From Nymphaea colorata (Eukaryota; Streptophyta; Magnoliopsida; Nymphaeales; Nymphaeaceae), in NCBI RefSeq assembly GCF_008831285.2, contig NC_045147.1:10977427-11041426 (forward strand): a DNA stretch of 64,000 nucleotides. The letters run 5' to 3'. The notes beneath the pieces are model-generated. The model was not told the DNA's origin. It worked only from the letters and a program-made list of their open reading frames with translations, and made no database searches. This document shows positions 10,835 through 28,900 of this stretch, piece by piece (the first letter of the stretch is position 1; each line of letters starts with the position of its first letter). The position numbers and the translations under genes are program-made.

Positions 10835-11732
10835 TCATTTGAAAACAGAGAAGGCATGGTTGACAGCAGAGAGCCCTCCGTCCACACATAGATTGTGGCC
10901 ACTCACGAACGACGATTCATCTGAAGCCAAGAAGAGGACGGCCTCCCCAACATGGGCAGCCTTCAGCACGACCCCCTGCAGGTTGGAGACGGCGCTGCAG
11001 GCCGCCTCGATCTCCGCCGGCGTCACGCCCACAGGGCGGCACGCCAGAGGAGTGGCGACCCCGGAGGGCGACACGCAGTTCACCCTGATCCCATACTTGC
11101 CGAGCTCGCCCGACGCGGACCTCACCAGGCCTAGCACGGCGTGCTTCGACGCCGTGTAGGAGTGCGGCGCCACCCCTCCCAGACCGGCCGCGACGCTCGC
11201 CGTGCAGACGATCGAGCCGCGGATCTTGGCGGCCACCATCGCCCTCGCCGCGTGCTTGATCATGGCCGCGCAGCCCCGCACGTTGATGGCCATGGCGGAG
11301 TCGAGTTGCTCGATGTCCATGTCCAGGATGCTGGCGGGGGGCTCCATGATGCCGGCGTTGCTGAACAGCACGTCCAGTTTGCCGTGGCTCTCCACGATGG
11401 AGCCGACGGTGTCCGCCACTTGGTGCTCCTCCCTGACGTCGCAGTGCCTGTAAATGCACCTACCGTTGCCTATGGAGGCGGCGACTTGGGCTCCCAGCTC
11501 GTCCTGGATGTCGGCGATGACGACCATGGCGCCGTTGGCGGCAAAGAGGCGAGCGGTGGCCTCGCCGATGCCGCTGGCTCCTCCTGTCACCAATGCCACC
11601 TTCCCCTCCAATCTACAGCGAACAAAAGAGGGTCAGAATTGGATGTTGGTGCATGACATGAAATAAATTTAATTAATCGACTGTGAAACCGTTTAGATCA
11701 GAGAGCTACTAGCATTACCTTCCCTTTGACAT
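10835..11732 (-). CDS. Short-chain dehydrogenase/reductase (SDR110C-like, ABA2/tropinone-reductase relatives)
   Basis: NAD(P)-dependent oxidoreductase of the classical SDR type. Two exons: 11732-11719, a 14-bp first exon coding MSKG plus the start of an Arg codon, and 11612-10835; together 792 bp, 263 residues. Motifs with approximate positions: TGGASGIG cofactor loop at 14-21, Asp39 after the second strand (VIAD, favouring NAD over NADP), SNAGIM with Asn90, catalytic Ser144 in CTASVAAG, and Tyr157/Lys161 in YTASK. The C-terminal VSGHNLCVDGG is the usual SDR ending. Relatives include xanthoxin dehydrogenase, secoisolariciresinol dehydrogenase and monoterpenoid alcohol dehydrogenases. The substrate cannot be told from sequence. 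GC-rich coding exon, unlike its AT-rich surroundings. All catalytic residues are intact, so it is probably an active enzyme. Confidence 0.93.
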
Positions 11733-11865
11733 GGTTGGCGCAAGATGTCCGGTTTTCCGATCTCTCTATCTCTCACACGCAGACAAACTTAGAGAAAGAG
11801 GGAGAGAGATTTCTTGAATCTCCCCAGGAAGGAGTGGAAATGTTAAGATGCAGTGATCGGGCTGT

Positions 11866-11924
11866 GCATATATATATTATTGATTTTTTGGTAATTTACA
11901 AAGAGGGGGCTAAATTTGTCAGAT

Positions 11925-11956
<32 letters not shown>
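11866..11956 (-). promoter_or_regulatory. Putative SDR core promoter: TATA box and GA/CT tract
   Basis: On the minus strand a TATATATATATGC-type TATA box lies about 135-145 bp before the SDR ATG. A pure (GA)n tract at about 11931-11955 (CT on the gene strand) sits 55-80 bp further upstream. The arrangement is typical of plant core promoters but rests on position only. Confidence 0.45.
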
Positions 11957-11960
<4 letters not shown>

Positions 11961-14576
11961 TAACCACACTTTCCTTCATAAGGACAACCTTCAACTCAAA
12001 TCAATATTTTTCAATAGCATCAAGATAACAGACATATGCCACACAGCCCGAGCGGTTGCATGCATAGAACTCTGATCATTTATAAACGGGGTCCTACTGT
12101 GCTGGATGTTTAGATTTAGCACATCTGAAGTTGAACTAAGCACCATCCACTAACTATTTTAAAACATGGCATGACAGTCTAGAATACTCTTTCTTCAAGC
12201 AACCCAAGTTTGCTAATTGCTACCCAAAAGTTGATAGCTTTACCGCCTTTGGACGTCAGATAGTTGAATTCCTATATAACTTTGTGTATAAGTGTACATA
12301 CATCGTAGACAATAAGTAGTCGAGTCCATTTGAATCAATATTATTTGATATATTTGTAATTTTGTGGCCTATACAATACAAAGTTGTTACCTTTTTAGGA
12401 GCCCATATGTAGCCAATCCATAGTTTAGACAGATCTTTAATTCGCTTTAAATAGAAATTAAACAAGAATCTGTTTCATTAAAGTCAACCAGCTACTAGAT
12501 TTTGGATGCATGTCATTAATGAAATGGTGGTTCCTTATAAAAGGCTTAAACATTTATTAATACACCCACTTCAAAAATCTAAGATGCAGAGATCCCATAG
12601 AACGTTTATAGTAGCTTTCAAACCAAGGTGATGCCTTTAACTCTCTTGTACTTTAGATCGTTGAATACTTAATTGGGTTTGTCATGGAGGCATTGGAGTT
12701 TAGATGAAAAAATCCTCCAACTTTTCATGGCACGTTACCGACACATGATTGGACGGACCTCAAGATGACGAGAATATGTAGGTGTCTGCTTGCTTAGGAA
12801 AGACCAAACTTTTGAAATCTAACTTATTCAAAGGAGTTTGCACAATTTTTAAAAATATAAGAAGCCCAAGGAGCTTTTGATTTGAAGGGCAGCCTATCAG
12901 CTTGCTAGCAGCAACATGGAGCTCTTGAATGTCATTCCTGTTCGTGCGCGTGATGACTGATTGCACGACCTGCTCCATCCCTAGCTCTGCCATATTAAAT
13001 ACGTACACCGCAGTCATGTTCTTGTCTGTATTTTCCTTCTGGACATGGGCAGCATCCCAAAGAATCTAAGGGACAAGTGAAAATTGGCCGTATCACGCCC
13101 ATGTCCCTTTCCACTGTCAGCTGCCATGAAAGTCTTTGGTCTTAAAAGTTAACTCTGACAGTAAACCAGTGAATGGCACACCCTTCCCCAGCCAGTCGGT
13201 GGGCGGAGATAAGAGTACCATCACGAATTAGACATGCTACTAGTTAATAATCCAGCAGCTTATTACAAAAGAAAATTGTACTTCAAGCCTAACCATTGTA
13301 TCTTTCGAGCACAGAGATACAATATAATCTCATACTTAGTATAAAGTAACACCATAATGGGTTACGCGGCTGATGTATAATATTGGATGTGCAACAACCG
13401 CAGACCGCAGGCTTCCTAACTAAGGGTATGACCATGAAGGTTCACGGGTTGAGTTTAAAAACTCAAAAACCTTACGTTAAAAATTTTTGGAAACCAATTG
13501 GTGCTCTGAAATTTTCATAAAAAAGTAATTGGTTCTATCTGCAAAAAGGTTTTTCGAGTGAGCAGAAGGAGTCTCAGGTGAAGGCGGAAGCCTCGTCCCA
13601 TCCTTCACCCCCTACCCTCCCTCCATCCCTTGAGGTCAAGGATTGATTTCTTTTTTTTGCAGCAGCAGCAGCAGCAGCCGCCGCCGCCGCCAAACAATTA
13701 GTCGAACCAGTCACATTCGGAGTGGTACACAAACAACAGAAACTGAATATAGCCATTTATTCATTTTTTCGGTTAAATTTGGCGTGCATTCTGGATTCGG
13801 ATGAAAGTGTACTTGCTGTCGAGTAAAAAGCTAAATAAATCTCACTTTTTAGCTTTCAAATGTAACTAATGAGAGTTCTTTCTTGATTGAGGAATCTTAG
13901 AGCCATTTACAACCTAACCGTGGCTCATCCTTCCTTTTGTGTGACTACCAAGTACTAACTGCACTGGTGAATGCCACAGCACCTCATTCGAAATGAGAAA
14001 GCATTTCTTTGCTTTCTTGCAGCTAAAGACATCGAATTCTTCCATCTCATAAGCTCGGACTACTGAAAATTCTCTTTAGGAATTTTCCAAGAATTGAACC
14101 GGTAAATGAATATCCCTGCAAAGAGAAAGAAAACCCCACAAATTGCCATAGATCTTCCTGAGGAATACAATCTGACAGGACCTAAAGTTCAAAATGACAG
14201 AATTGCCTCTTGTTGATCTACAGTGTTCGGGTTTAACATCATTCACCGATGCTGACTCTACCACCAGCTCTCCACTTGAAGTAGCACAGATCCCATGCTG
14301 TTGCGCGGACCTTTTTATTGCAGACTTAAAATTTTCACAAAATGTTTCCCACTTCCAACTTCTGCCTCAAAAGCACAACCTCAGAGACAGTTTTGCACAG
14401 GCCGTTGTTTCCTATCATCATTTTATCTTATCGAGAGCTTCATGAGAAGTTACAAAAAAGGATGACGAGGGGAACATGATCTCATTCCCGGAGTTGAATA
14501 AAAAACATGACATCAAATCAAAGCTTATTCCAAAATCAGCTTAAGCGCTAAATCCACAACAAACACGGATGCCACT
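11957..14576. other. Intergenic spacer with (GCA)n(GCC)n microsatellite
   Basis: No gene recognised. At about 13659-13692 a run of GCA triplets passes into GCC triplets. The minus-strand open frame across it codes mostly Ala and has no family resemblance. The last 500 bases should hold the 3' UTR of the dihydrolipoyl dehydrogenase gene. Confidence 0.5.
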
Positions 14577-21152
<6,576 letters not shown>

Positions 21153-21608
21153 TCACTTTTCAGCATTCTGTAATAAATGACATTTCCGTGACTGCCCTCA
21201 ATGAGATCACAAAATCTACCGTAAACCCTCCCGTCACGTTCTGGCTCGAGTCCCGAGAAACGCAAAATAGTTTACTTTTAAAACCAAATTAACGGAAACA
21301 CCAAGTAAAAGGAATTTTTTCAACGAAAGAGAGAGCATTTCGCTGACTTGTCTGAGAAATAAATAGATCATCCGAAATAATTCTATGGCATTTGGATTTT
21401 TTTTCGTTAATGATTAACAGAAAAAGCAAAAGTAGGTTGTAAATTAATATTATACTACTAAAATCTCTCTCTCTCTCTCTCTCTCTCTGACCAAATTGTT
21501 CGAAGTGAGTTTTTTTTTTGTAAGAAAAATTATCAATGAGCACTCATTTTTTGAGCCAATAATAATCGACTGCTCAACATTTCACACTAAACAAATGAAC
21601 TTTTAAAG

Positions 21609-21780
21609 AGTTTTTTGACAATAATAAGAATTTAAGGCAGATTCATGGTATATTTTTTTTAATTGTTTTATGAATTTGTTCTAATTTTTTTTTAAAGGAG
21701 AAACAATAACATCTTGTTATTATTCCCAAACAATAACATCAAGTTATGAAAAAATCCACTTGAAAGAAACGTTTCTCCTT
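21609..21780. mobile_element. AT-rich MITE-like element with nested inverted repeat
   Basis: GAGTTTTTTGACAATAATAAG at the left and CTTGTTATTATTCCCAAACAAT near 21713-21734 look like degenerate family A ends. Overlapping the right end, AAGGAGAAAC (21695-21704) and its exact complement GTTTCTCCTT (21771-21780) form a second inverted repeat. Probably a decayed MITE, possibly two nested copies. Confidence 0.4.
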
Positions 21781-22094
21781 ATAGACCTGTCAATTTGTGA
21801 ATTGTCTTTATTGTATTAATCGATTAGTGTATACAAGTGCTCATGTTTTTCTAGTGTTTATACTTTATGTTAGTGCGCATGTACGGTCCTCTTATTTATT
21901 TTATTTAATTTTTTTGGCATGAAAATGGCAGAAGAAAACTGCAGTAGACTTATAAGGCTGCCCTATTTATAACAATAGTCAATAGATATTTACATTAATA
22001 AGTAAAAACGAACATAGTTGATTTTATTGGGTAGGGCAAAAAATCTCAGGAAGTAAGCATGTTTGAAAGGCATAAACAAAGCTTAAAATGGTAT

Positions 22095-22560
22095 CTAGAT
22101 GACACTCCAAAACCAAGTTTTTATAGTGTTTGAGAACCATCAAAGATTCGGGAAGAAAACCCAGCTTTCATAAAAACTTGATTTTGTAAAACAAAGAGAA
22201 AAACCTGATCCCCTTCAAGTTATTTATGAAAAACCAGGTTTTATGTGTCTCCCAAATAAATACACCAAGTTTACAGAACTCATCAGAAAATTTAGGGATG
22301 TTTGGATGACACCTCAAAATCAAGTTTTAAAGGTAAAATCTGATTTTGTATCCAAAACTATGTTTTCTGGATTGTTTGGGTGCCACCAAAGTTGGGTTTA
22401 AGAAAAACCTAATTTTAGCAAAACACGGTTTTGTAAAAAGAAGTGAAAAATCTAACTCTCCCTAGTCATTTATGAAAAACCAAGTTTTAAGTGTGCCACC
22501 AAACAAATAAACCAAGTTTTAAAACCTCGTTACAAAACTTGGTTTTCATAAAAGTAACTT
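22095..22560. repeat. Two diverged tandem copies of a 210-245 bp unit, MITE-like
   Basis: Unit 1 (about 22095-22275) and unit 2 (about 22300-22530) share, in order, GACAC(T/C)-C-AAAA-CAAGTTTT, a GTTTG(A/G)G block with AACC or CACC, TTATGAAAAACCA(A/G)GTTTTA and AAATAAA-ACCAAGTTT. Several ACTTGGTTTT/AAAACCAAGT blocks point in opposite directions, so the whole region is rich in short inverted repeats. Non-coding. Confidence 0.55.
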
Positions 22561-22639
22561 TTTATAAAACTAGATTAGGTGAGTATATCATTGGCTTTGG
22601 TAAAATCAAAATTTTCTAAAACTAGATTAGATGAGAATA

Positions 22640-22960
22640 CGCCTCTTAAAAAGTAAACTTGGGCATCGGCCTGACAACTCAAACTCAGACCTAAGCTTCG
22701 CTCGACACCTAAAACCCGAGCCTCAGCTTGGCCCCACCTGATTAAATTGAAATATATATATATTAATATAAAAATATATATAAATATAATTAATCGTAAT
22801 AAAATATTATAATTAAATATATGAATCACAAAAATATATATTAAAAATTTTATCGAACTAACTGGGACCGATAACTTATTGGGCTAGCACGATGTTTTTT
22901 TTTTTTTTTTAAGCCCGAGCTCGAATCCGAGTCTGATCGAATACCATAGACCCAGCTTTA
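22640..22960. repeat. Dispersed repeat, family C, copy 1
   Basis: GC-rich shoulder (CTCGACACCTAAAACCCGAG), then TGATTAAATTGAAATATATA, a TA-rich core containing CGTAATAAAATATT, ATATTAAAAATTTTATCGA and a second shoulder with GCCCGAGCTCGAATCC. A second copy near 38105 has the same order of parts. Likely a non-autonomous element of unknown class. Confidence 0.5.
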
Positions 22961-24125
22961 CTTCTTGTCAAAAGGATGGAACGGTGTGGGAATGAACTAA
23001 AAGAAATAAACAACCAAATGAACGGATGTTTTACTTTTTTATGTAGTAAACAAAATTTCATGACATTAGTCGTTGAGCCAAACTAAAACTTGCTGAACTT
23101 GCACCCGTTATCACCGTCCACATGGGTCCGGCTAAAAATCCGATCCTTATATGGTCGTACTCGTAAATATGGAAGAAAATACGGGTAGTTCGGCCATTGA
23201 GGGCAAGACCGACAGCCATTTCTCGATATTGTGGGGTGCAAATTTTATGTGGGAAAATGGATATGGTTTTGGGTTTTAAGAGAACATTAATGGATCTGGA
23301 TATGGTGGTGTTTGTCATATACTGTACAACTGAACCGCGTCCTCACATCTCGCGCATCTCTTATCCCATTTCCTTGGAATATCATTCGTTTCTGATAAAC
23401 CCCGGACAGTAGTGATCCCATCTCCAGCCCCACAAGATTCTGTGAACCTTGGCATTTGGAAGAGGAAGGCATCACCATTGCTGGTTTAATGAAAAAAAAA
23501 AAAGACGTTTTAAATTATTTTTCCCGAGTTGTGTAGGAACTTTAGGTGGAGAATGGTATGTCTATCGAGTAAATTGTTTCGTACTTATTGTTTATAGTTC
23601 AAGAAAATAGCACCCACAGGAATGAAACAAGCAATCCGCTTTCTACGCACCCACCTACCCAATCAGTTAGGTTATGCTCCTTTAGCATATGTTTAAATCT
23701 GAAAATCTCTTTAAATTTGTCGGAGCTTTATTCAAAGAACACTAAACACATAATCAGGGGCGAAGACTGGTGGAGATTTTGCGGGGTGTGCCCTACGGAT
23801 CTCATTCTTTAAAAGCTTAAATTAGTAGTTGAACTTGAATAGATGTGACAGCCCAAGAAGACTTGCTCACTTCATGATCAATTAAGAATCTCTTAGGTGG
23901 GTCCTTAGACACCATGATAATAGGATTTCCTAAAATCAAGGGGAAAACAAATAATATGAAGGCAAAAAAAACTCGGAGAAAAATACAAGTTTTCATGAAA
24001 ATATCAATTCCGCGTAATATATATGCATGTGTGTGCGTGTGAATGCACGCATGTATGTATATACAGAAGAGTGGGTGATCTCTTAATTAATTTACCAACC
24101 TTGTGCCCATGCAAATGCCCTTGGC

Positions 24126-24320
24126 CAGGGGTGGAGCCAAGGTCAGACCAGCATGGACCCCGACCCAACCTCAAAAAATAAATTTAAAAAAAATACGTGT
24201 AAATTTAAAAAAATTCACTTGTTCTGCATAAAAATTTTGAAAAATGATATTTCGGTTATAGTCAAAATTTTGAAACTTTAATTCGCTCTCCCTCATAAAA
24301 AATTTTTGGCTCCGCCCTTG
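24126..24320. mobile_element. hAT-like MITE (family B), clearest copy
   Basis: Left end CAGGGGTGGAGCCAAGG; right end TTTTTGGCTCCGCCCTTG. The ends are inverted repeats of each other over roughly 16 bp. Core with TAAAAATTTTGAAAAATGAT and GTCAAAATTTTGAAACTTTA. The left end resembles the CAGGGGCGG ends of plant hAT non-autonomous elements. No clear 8-bp target duplication could be read by eye. Confidence 0.7.
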
Positions 24321-25432
24321 ATTGACACCAAGGGCTATTCACGAGGGTCGGCGATGGATCCTGGGGCCACAAACCACAATGTTCCTATCCCTCATTAGAT
24401 CCACAACCCTCGGCACCAATGCTACAAAATTTACCTGCCTTACAATTAATTACCAGCAAACAAGTATGTGATCATGAACAGTAACAGTTCTTCCAATGAT
24501 CGTGTATGAGCATGAGAACATGATAAGGTGGTACCAAGCACACTGCCACCATAGCTCATAGGAGCTTGCTAGTTCTTGATTTCATCGTAAATCTGGCATC
24601 CAAAATATATCAATTTTCTTGCTTAACATGCTCATTTTGCTTGATTTTGTTCCTGGAAAAGCTGATTTCAACATGCTCTCAATATGGGAACAGTTTTAGT
24701 GGCCTTATTTTCATGAATTGAGAGACAACTGATTTTTTTAACAAAATTTTACTATTAATCGAGGTGATTTAACATATTAATATATAGCTGATCGATGGTG
24801 CCTGTTTTTAATACAGATGTGGGCATCCAAATAGACTGTTTGCATTGAGGCAAATTGTAGAGGACAATAATTCAGACCACTTCTTTGCTGCAAGCCAAGA
24901 AGGAGGAGGAGTTACATGCACAGCCCTTTAAGCCATGGCCACTTATATGAGTATATATCATGCACGCCAAACTGTGCACAATGCAAAGGTGTACAAGCCT
25001 ATGCAAATAACCAAGTTCAGCAAAGATGGAGATCTTAACAAGAACTTTCGGAACTTTTTCTCTCTCTTCCTTTCCTTTTTCATAAAACCTAGTGTTCATA
25101 TGTTCATTTTTGGTTGGCATTGATCTTAATATTTAATATTATGATTTCTTTTTTTCTCCAAGCTTCTACATTGTTCTCACAGCCACCTCAACCCTTCATC
25201 TAATATTTTTTTAGTACTTCACCATAGTGTTCAGGCCAGGGGCGAAGATATGTGGGGGCATCGTGTGGGCAGTATGTGCAACCTAAGACTTTGAATTCAC
25301 ATGTTGGATTTCGATGGACTTGAGTCCAGTTATGTATGACAACCCCACGAAACTCAGGTCATTTAACTGTTCACACCCATATAATACTCTTACAAATAAC
25401 TGAATCTGTAGTATGTCCGAAGACTTTTAGGC

Positions 25433-25635
25433 CTCTTTTGATGCACGAGAAAAATACCGATATGAAATTTTTTTCAACTTTGTACATGAAATAAGGAATT
25501 TTACCTTCGCTTTTTTCATTGAAATCAGAAAAACTTTCCCCTTCAAAAAAAGTTGGATTTCTCTAGGTCCAACCTTTTTTTCACGAAAAAATCTTTCTTC
25601 CCAACATCTAAAAATTCTTGCTTCTTATGCATCAA
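25433..25635. mobile_element. MITE candidate with central hairpin
   Basis: Left TTTTGATGCACGAGAAAAAT and a right end whose complement reads GTTTGATGCATAAGAAGCAA are imperfect inverted repeats about 200 bp apart. Near the middle, AAAAAAAGTTGGA (about 25544) faces TCCAACCTTTTTTT (about 25568) across a 10-nt loop. No coding capacity. Confidence 0.45.
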
Positions 25636-25976
25636 ACACGATCTTATCTTATGATAGAGATATTTTCTAATATAAAATTGACAACAAAGGATATCTGCTC
25701 TTTTAAAACGGATTGCTAGCAATGCAAAAAGTGGTTCCATTGAGGTCTTTCAAATTCTGCATATGAATCTTCTACGACAGCAAAATGGAGCTCGAAACAT
25801 GTGCCCCTAAATATGCCCTTTTACGCTTTGAGGACGGGAAAAAAAAAGGGGAACGAGAAATTGAGAAAGAGCGGAAGTGAGGAGGCTGAGTGTCGCGCCG
25901 CCTCTACTGGGTAAACGCGAAGGCCTTCGCTGCGACGAAGAAAGTGGGGGTGGAGACTCGGGAAGGTCTCTCAGAA

Positions 25977-28900
25977 ATGTCGCCTGGTCTGAGGTACGTG
26001 AGGGAGAGGGCGGGGGATGGAGCCGGCCGCCCCATCCTCGACGCTGACAATGGGGAGGAACTGATGCACGTGGAGACGCAAGTGGGGATTGCCCTAGGAG
26101 ACAACGCTCCGCAGTCTCCAGGCACTCTTTATATCACAAACAAGTAGGCTCCTGCCACTCCCCACGCCTTCTTTCCTCCTTTTTGTCTAAGTTTTTTTTT
26201 CCCCACTCTAATGGCTGTTCTGCGACCTTTCCTTATTCCAGGCGCTTGGTTTGGTTGAATGATGTCGACCGTGAAAATGGCTACGCCGTTGATTTTTTGT
26301 CGATTGCGTTGCACGCCATTTCCAGGGACCCTGCAGCTTATCCATTCCCTTGTATATATGCCCAGGTTCCTCTCTTGTCTCTACGTTGTTCATCCACAGC
26401 AGCTTCGCTGCAGGGAGAGGAGGGATACTTTCTGATCCTCTGGTCCTTTAAGACCCATCTATATATCTTTCTGAGTCTTAGCATTAAGTTGCTTTTGGTT
26501 TAATCAATAGCATTCCAAATGTAAAATGAATGAGAAAAACTCTTTCTGGGTTAAATTAGGTGTAACAGTTGAGAGACACAGTTTCTCATTTAAGCTAGCA
26601 TTTTTTTTCTCAGTTAAATATTTTTTAAAATTTGCTTTCTGTTTTGCTTCATGTCGAAGACAAAACCATTTGAGATGTTGATACAGACTAGAAGGCGGTT
26701 CGTCCATGTGGACAGGCTGCACGGGGTAAAAAAAATATTTAACTGAGAAAAAAAATGCTAGCTTAAATGAGAAATTGTGTCTCTCAACTGTTACACCTAA
26801 TTTAATCTTGGCATGTTCTGAGTGCAAGAATAGCTTGAGTATGTGTCTATTCTTTTTGCTGTACCGTTTTGCTCTGGAGGGTATAGGAACACAAACTCTG
26901 ATTAACAATTGAAGCTTGTGAAATGTAATTCAAGGTTATGCCCAAAATGATCTTTACCCACATCGAAATGTTGATCATGATTGTGTACAACCAAAACTGA
27001 CATTTTGAGTCTCCTTCATACATATTCACTTGCATAATTGCTTTTCTTATGAAATGTTCTTGTAAAATTTATACAGTTTATTGACTTATATGTACCAAGT
27101 TATATGTGGCAAGCCCTTTTGTATACTAGGACCCTAATAAGTGATAATTTTTTCCTCCTTGCAGATTGAGACAGAAACAATTGACGATGAAGAAGAAGAA
27201 CTTGCAATCTCCGACGTAGAATGCAATGGTAGCACTGATCTGTCTAGAATTAGTGAAATGCGGCTTGTGCCATCAGATCCCAGTCAATGTATCCTCCGAA
27301 ATGCATTGGTATACTAGTTATGTAGCCTTTTAATAAGAAAATCTTCAGTTGGCTCTTTAATTTGTGTAACTGAGGTGTACTTTTATTTGTTCTATCAAGT
27401 ATATTATGCACGAGTATATTTCATATTTTGTTGACCATGTATGATATCATAACTAAGATCTATGAAAGGCTGGCTTCTTGATGTAAAAACAGTAAAATAT
27501 TATGTCTCTTCAGCCTTTCTTTTTTGTGGGGGCAACATGGTGTCTGCTGAAAGATTGCCTAAAGCACAGCTATCTCTCCAAAAAGCACTTGGAAAATGTA
27601 TAACGAATGTTGGAATTGATTACAGGCCAACTGAAAGTTTAGACTGGAAATTTATGAGATAGATTCAGGAAATTTAAAGTTCCAAACTGAACTTTATAAT
27701 GTGTAAAATTTGTGATGGAGAGTCGGACATCATAATATTCCTATATTATATCAATCGTTCCAATATTTTGAAATCATATTGTGACTAAAGTTCTGGTCAA
27801 TCAGTTTCTAAAATCTTTTCATACTAAAAGAGTCTAAATATGTCTTTGATATTCATATTCTAAAAATAAGCTCATTAATTGAGGCTCAACCCTGACTGTT
27901 CGCCAGCGTAGACTGGCCTGTGGGCTTGAAGGATATGCTTAAGTTGTTCTAAAGTTTTCAGTATCATATCATTAGAGATATATTTGCTTTTTACTTATTT
28001 TGGCAGATGCTGAGTGGGATAGGGGTTCTGAAATATATGACCCATAACCATGTGTACAGGCTCTTTCCCTTTGAACTTGGCAAAGCTGACTTCATAAATG
28101 TGCATAACTTGTCCTTTTACGAGGGATCAAGAGTTCTCTTTCCAAGTATATTTAATGTTTAATTTTTTTTATTCAAATGATTTGACTGTTGATTCTTATG
28201 ACTCAAGCATGTAATATCATATCTATACAGTTAAAGTTCAGGAAAAAAGGGGGATACGAACCCAAAGATTGAAAGAAGGAAATGGAAAGATCATGATGCA
28301 CATGGTTGTGCTAACCTAAATTCTAATGTGAAACAGGTAAAAAAACTGAATCATACAAAATGATTAATGTAATCCAGCAAAAATCGTTCTGTTGGCTCTG
28401 GCTCATGTCATTATCCTTCAGGTGCCAAAGGGAAGATCATTTGGCCATTGTTAGTCCTCCTTTTAAGACCTTTAGTTAAAGCTTAACACAGTTAGTACAC
28501 ATATAACTTTGTAAAGAAGAGGTAAATCTTGGGAAATACTGTTTGAAAATATGCTGCAGCCTCCAGATGTCTCTGTATGCTTAAGCAAACTAGGAATTGC
28601 TAAAAATGCTCTAAGAGTCTAAAGAGTAAAGGCATGCTTCTTCGCTGTAACCAACCATGTATAACGCTGGAGAAGGGTCTATTTGCCACTTGAGTACAGC
28701 TATTTTTTCTTTCTTTAAATGCTTCCACGGGATGAAAGTTGTCTGCAAGCATAAGTACACCTTTTACATGATTCTGGTGAGGAGCTAGCTGCCAAATGTG
28801 CTGCATGTATTCCCAACCTTGGTTGATAACTAGTCTCAATTCTAATTGTCCTTTTTTTCTTTTTCTTAGTATTATGTTACTGTTGATGTATGTTATGATT

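Noticed and set aside
10917-11656. Long alternative frames (up to 180 codons) opposite and across the SDR exon
   Set aside because: Arg/Gly/Ala-rich translations caused by high GC in the true SDR coding exon.
25890-25976. Upstream extension of ICln from a GTG codon
   Set aside because: Plant ICln proteins begin with a short M-PGLR segment; the ATG at 25977 fits and the extension has no homology.
27462-27662. 66-codon open frame within ICln intron 3
   Set aside because: No acceptor/donor pair in phase, and skipping it gives the conserved DPSQLDILFEIF junction.
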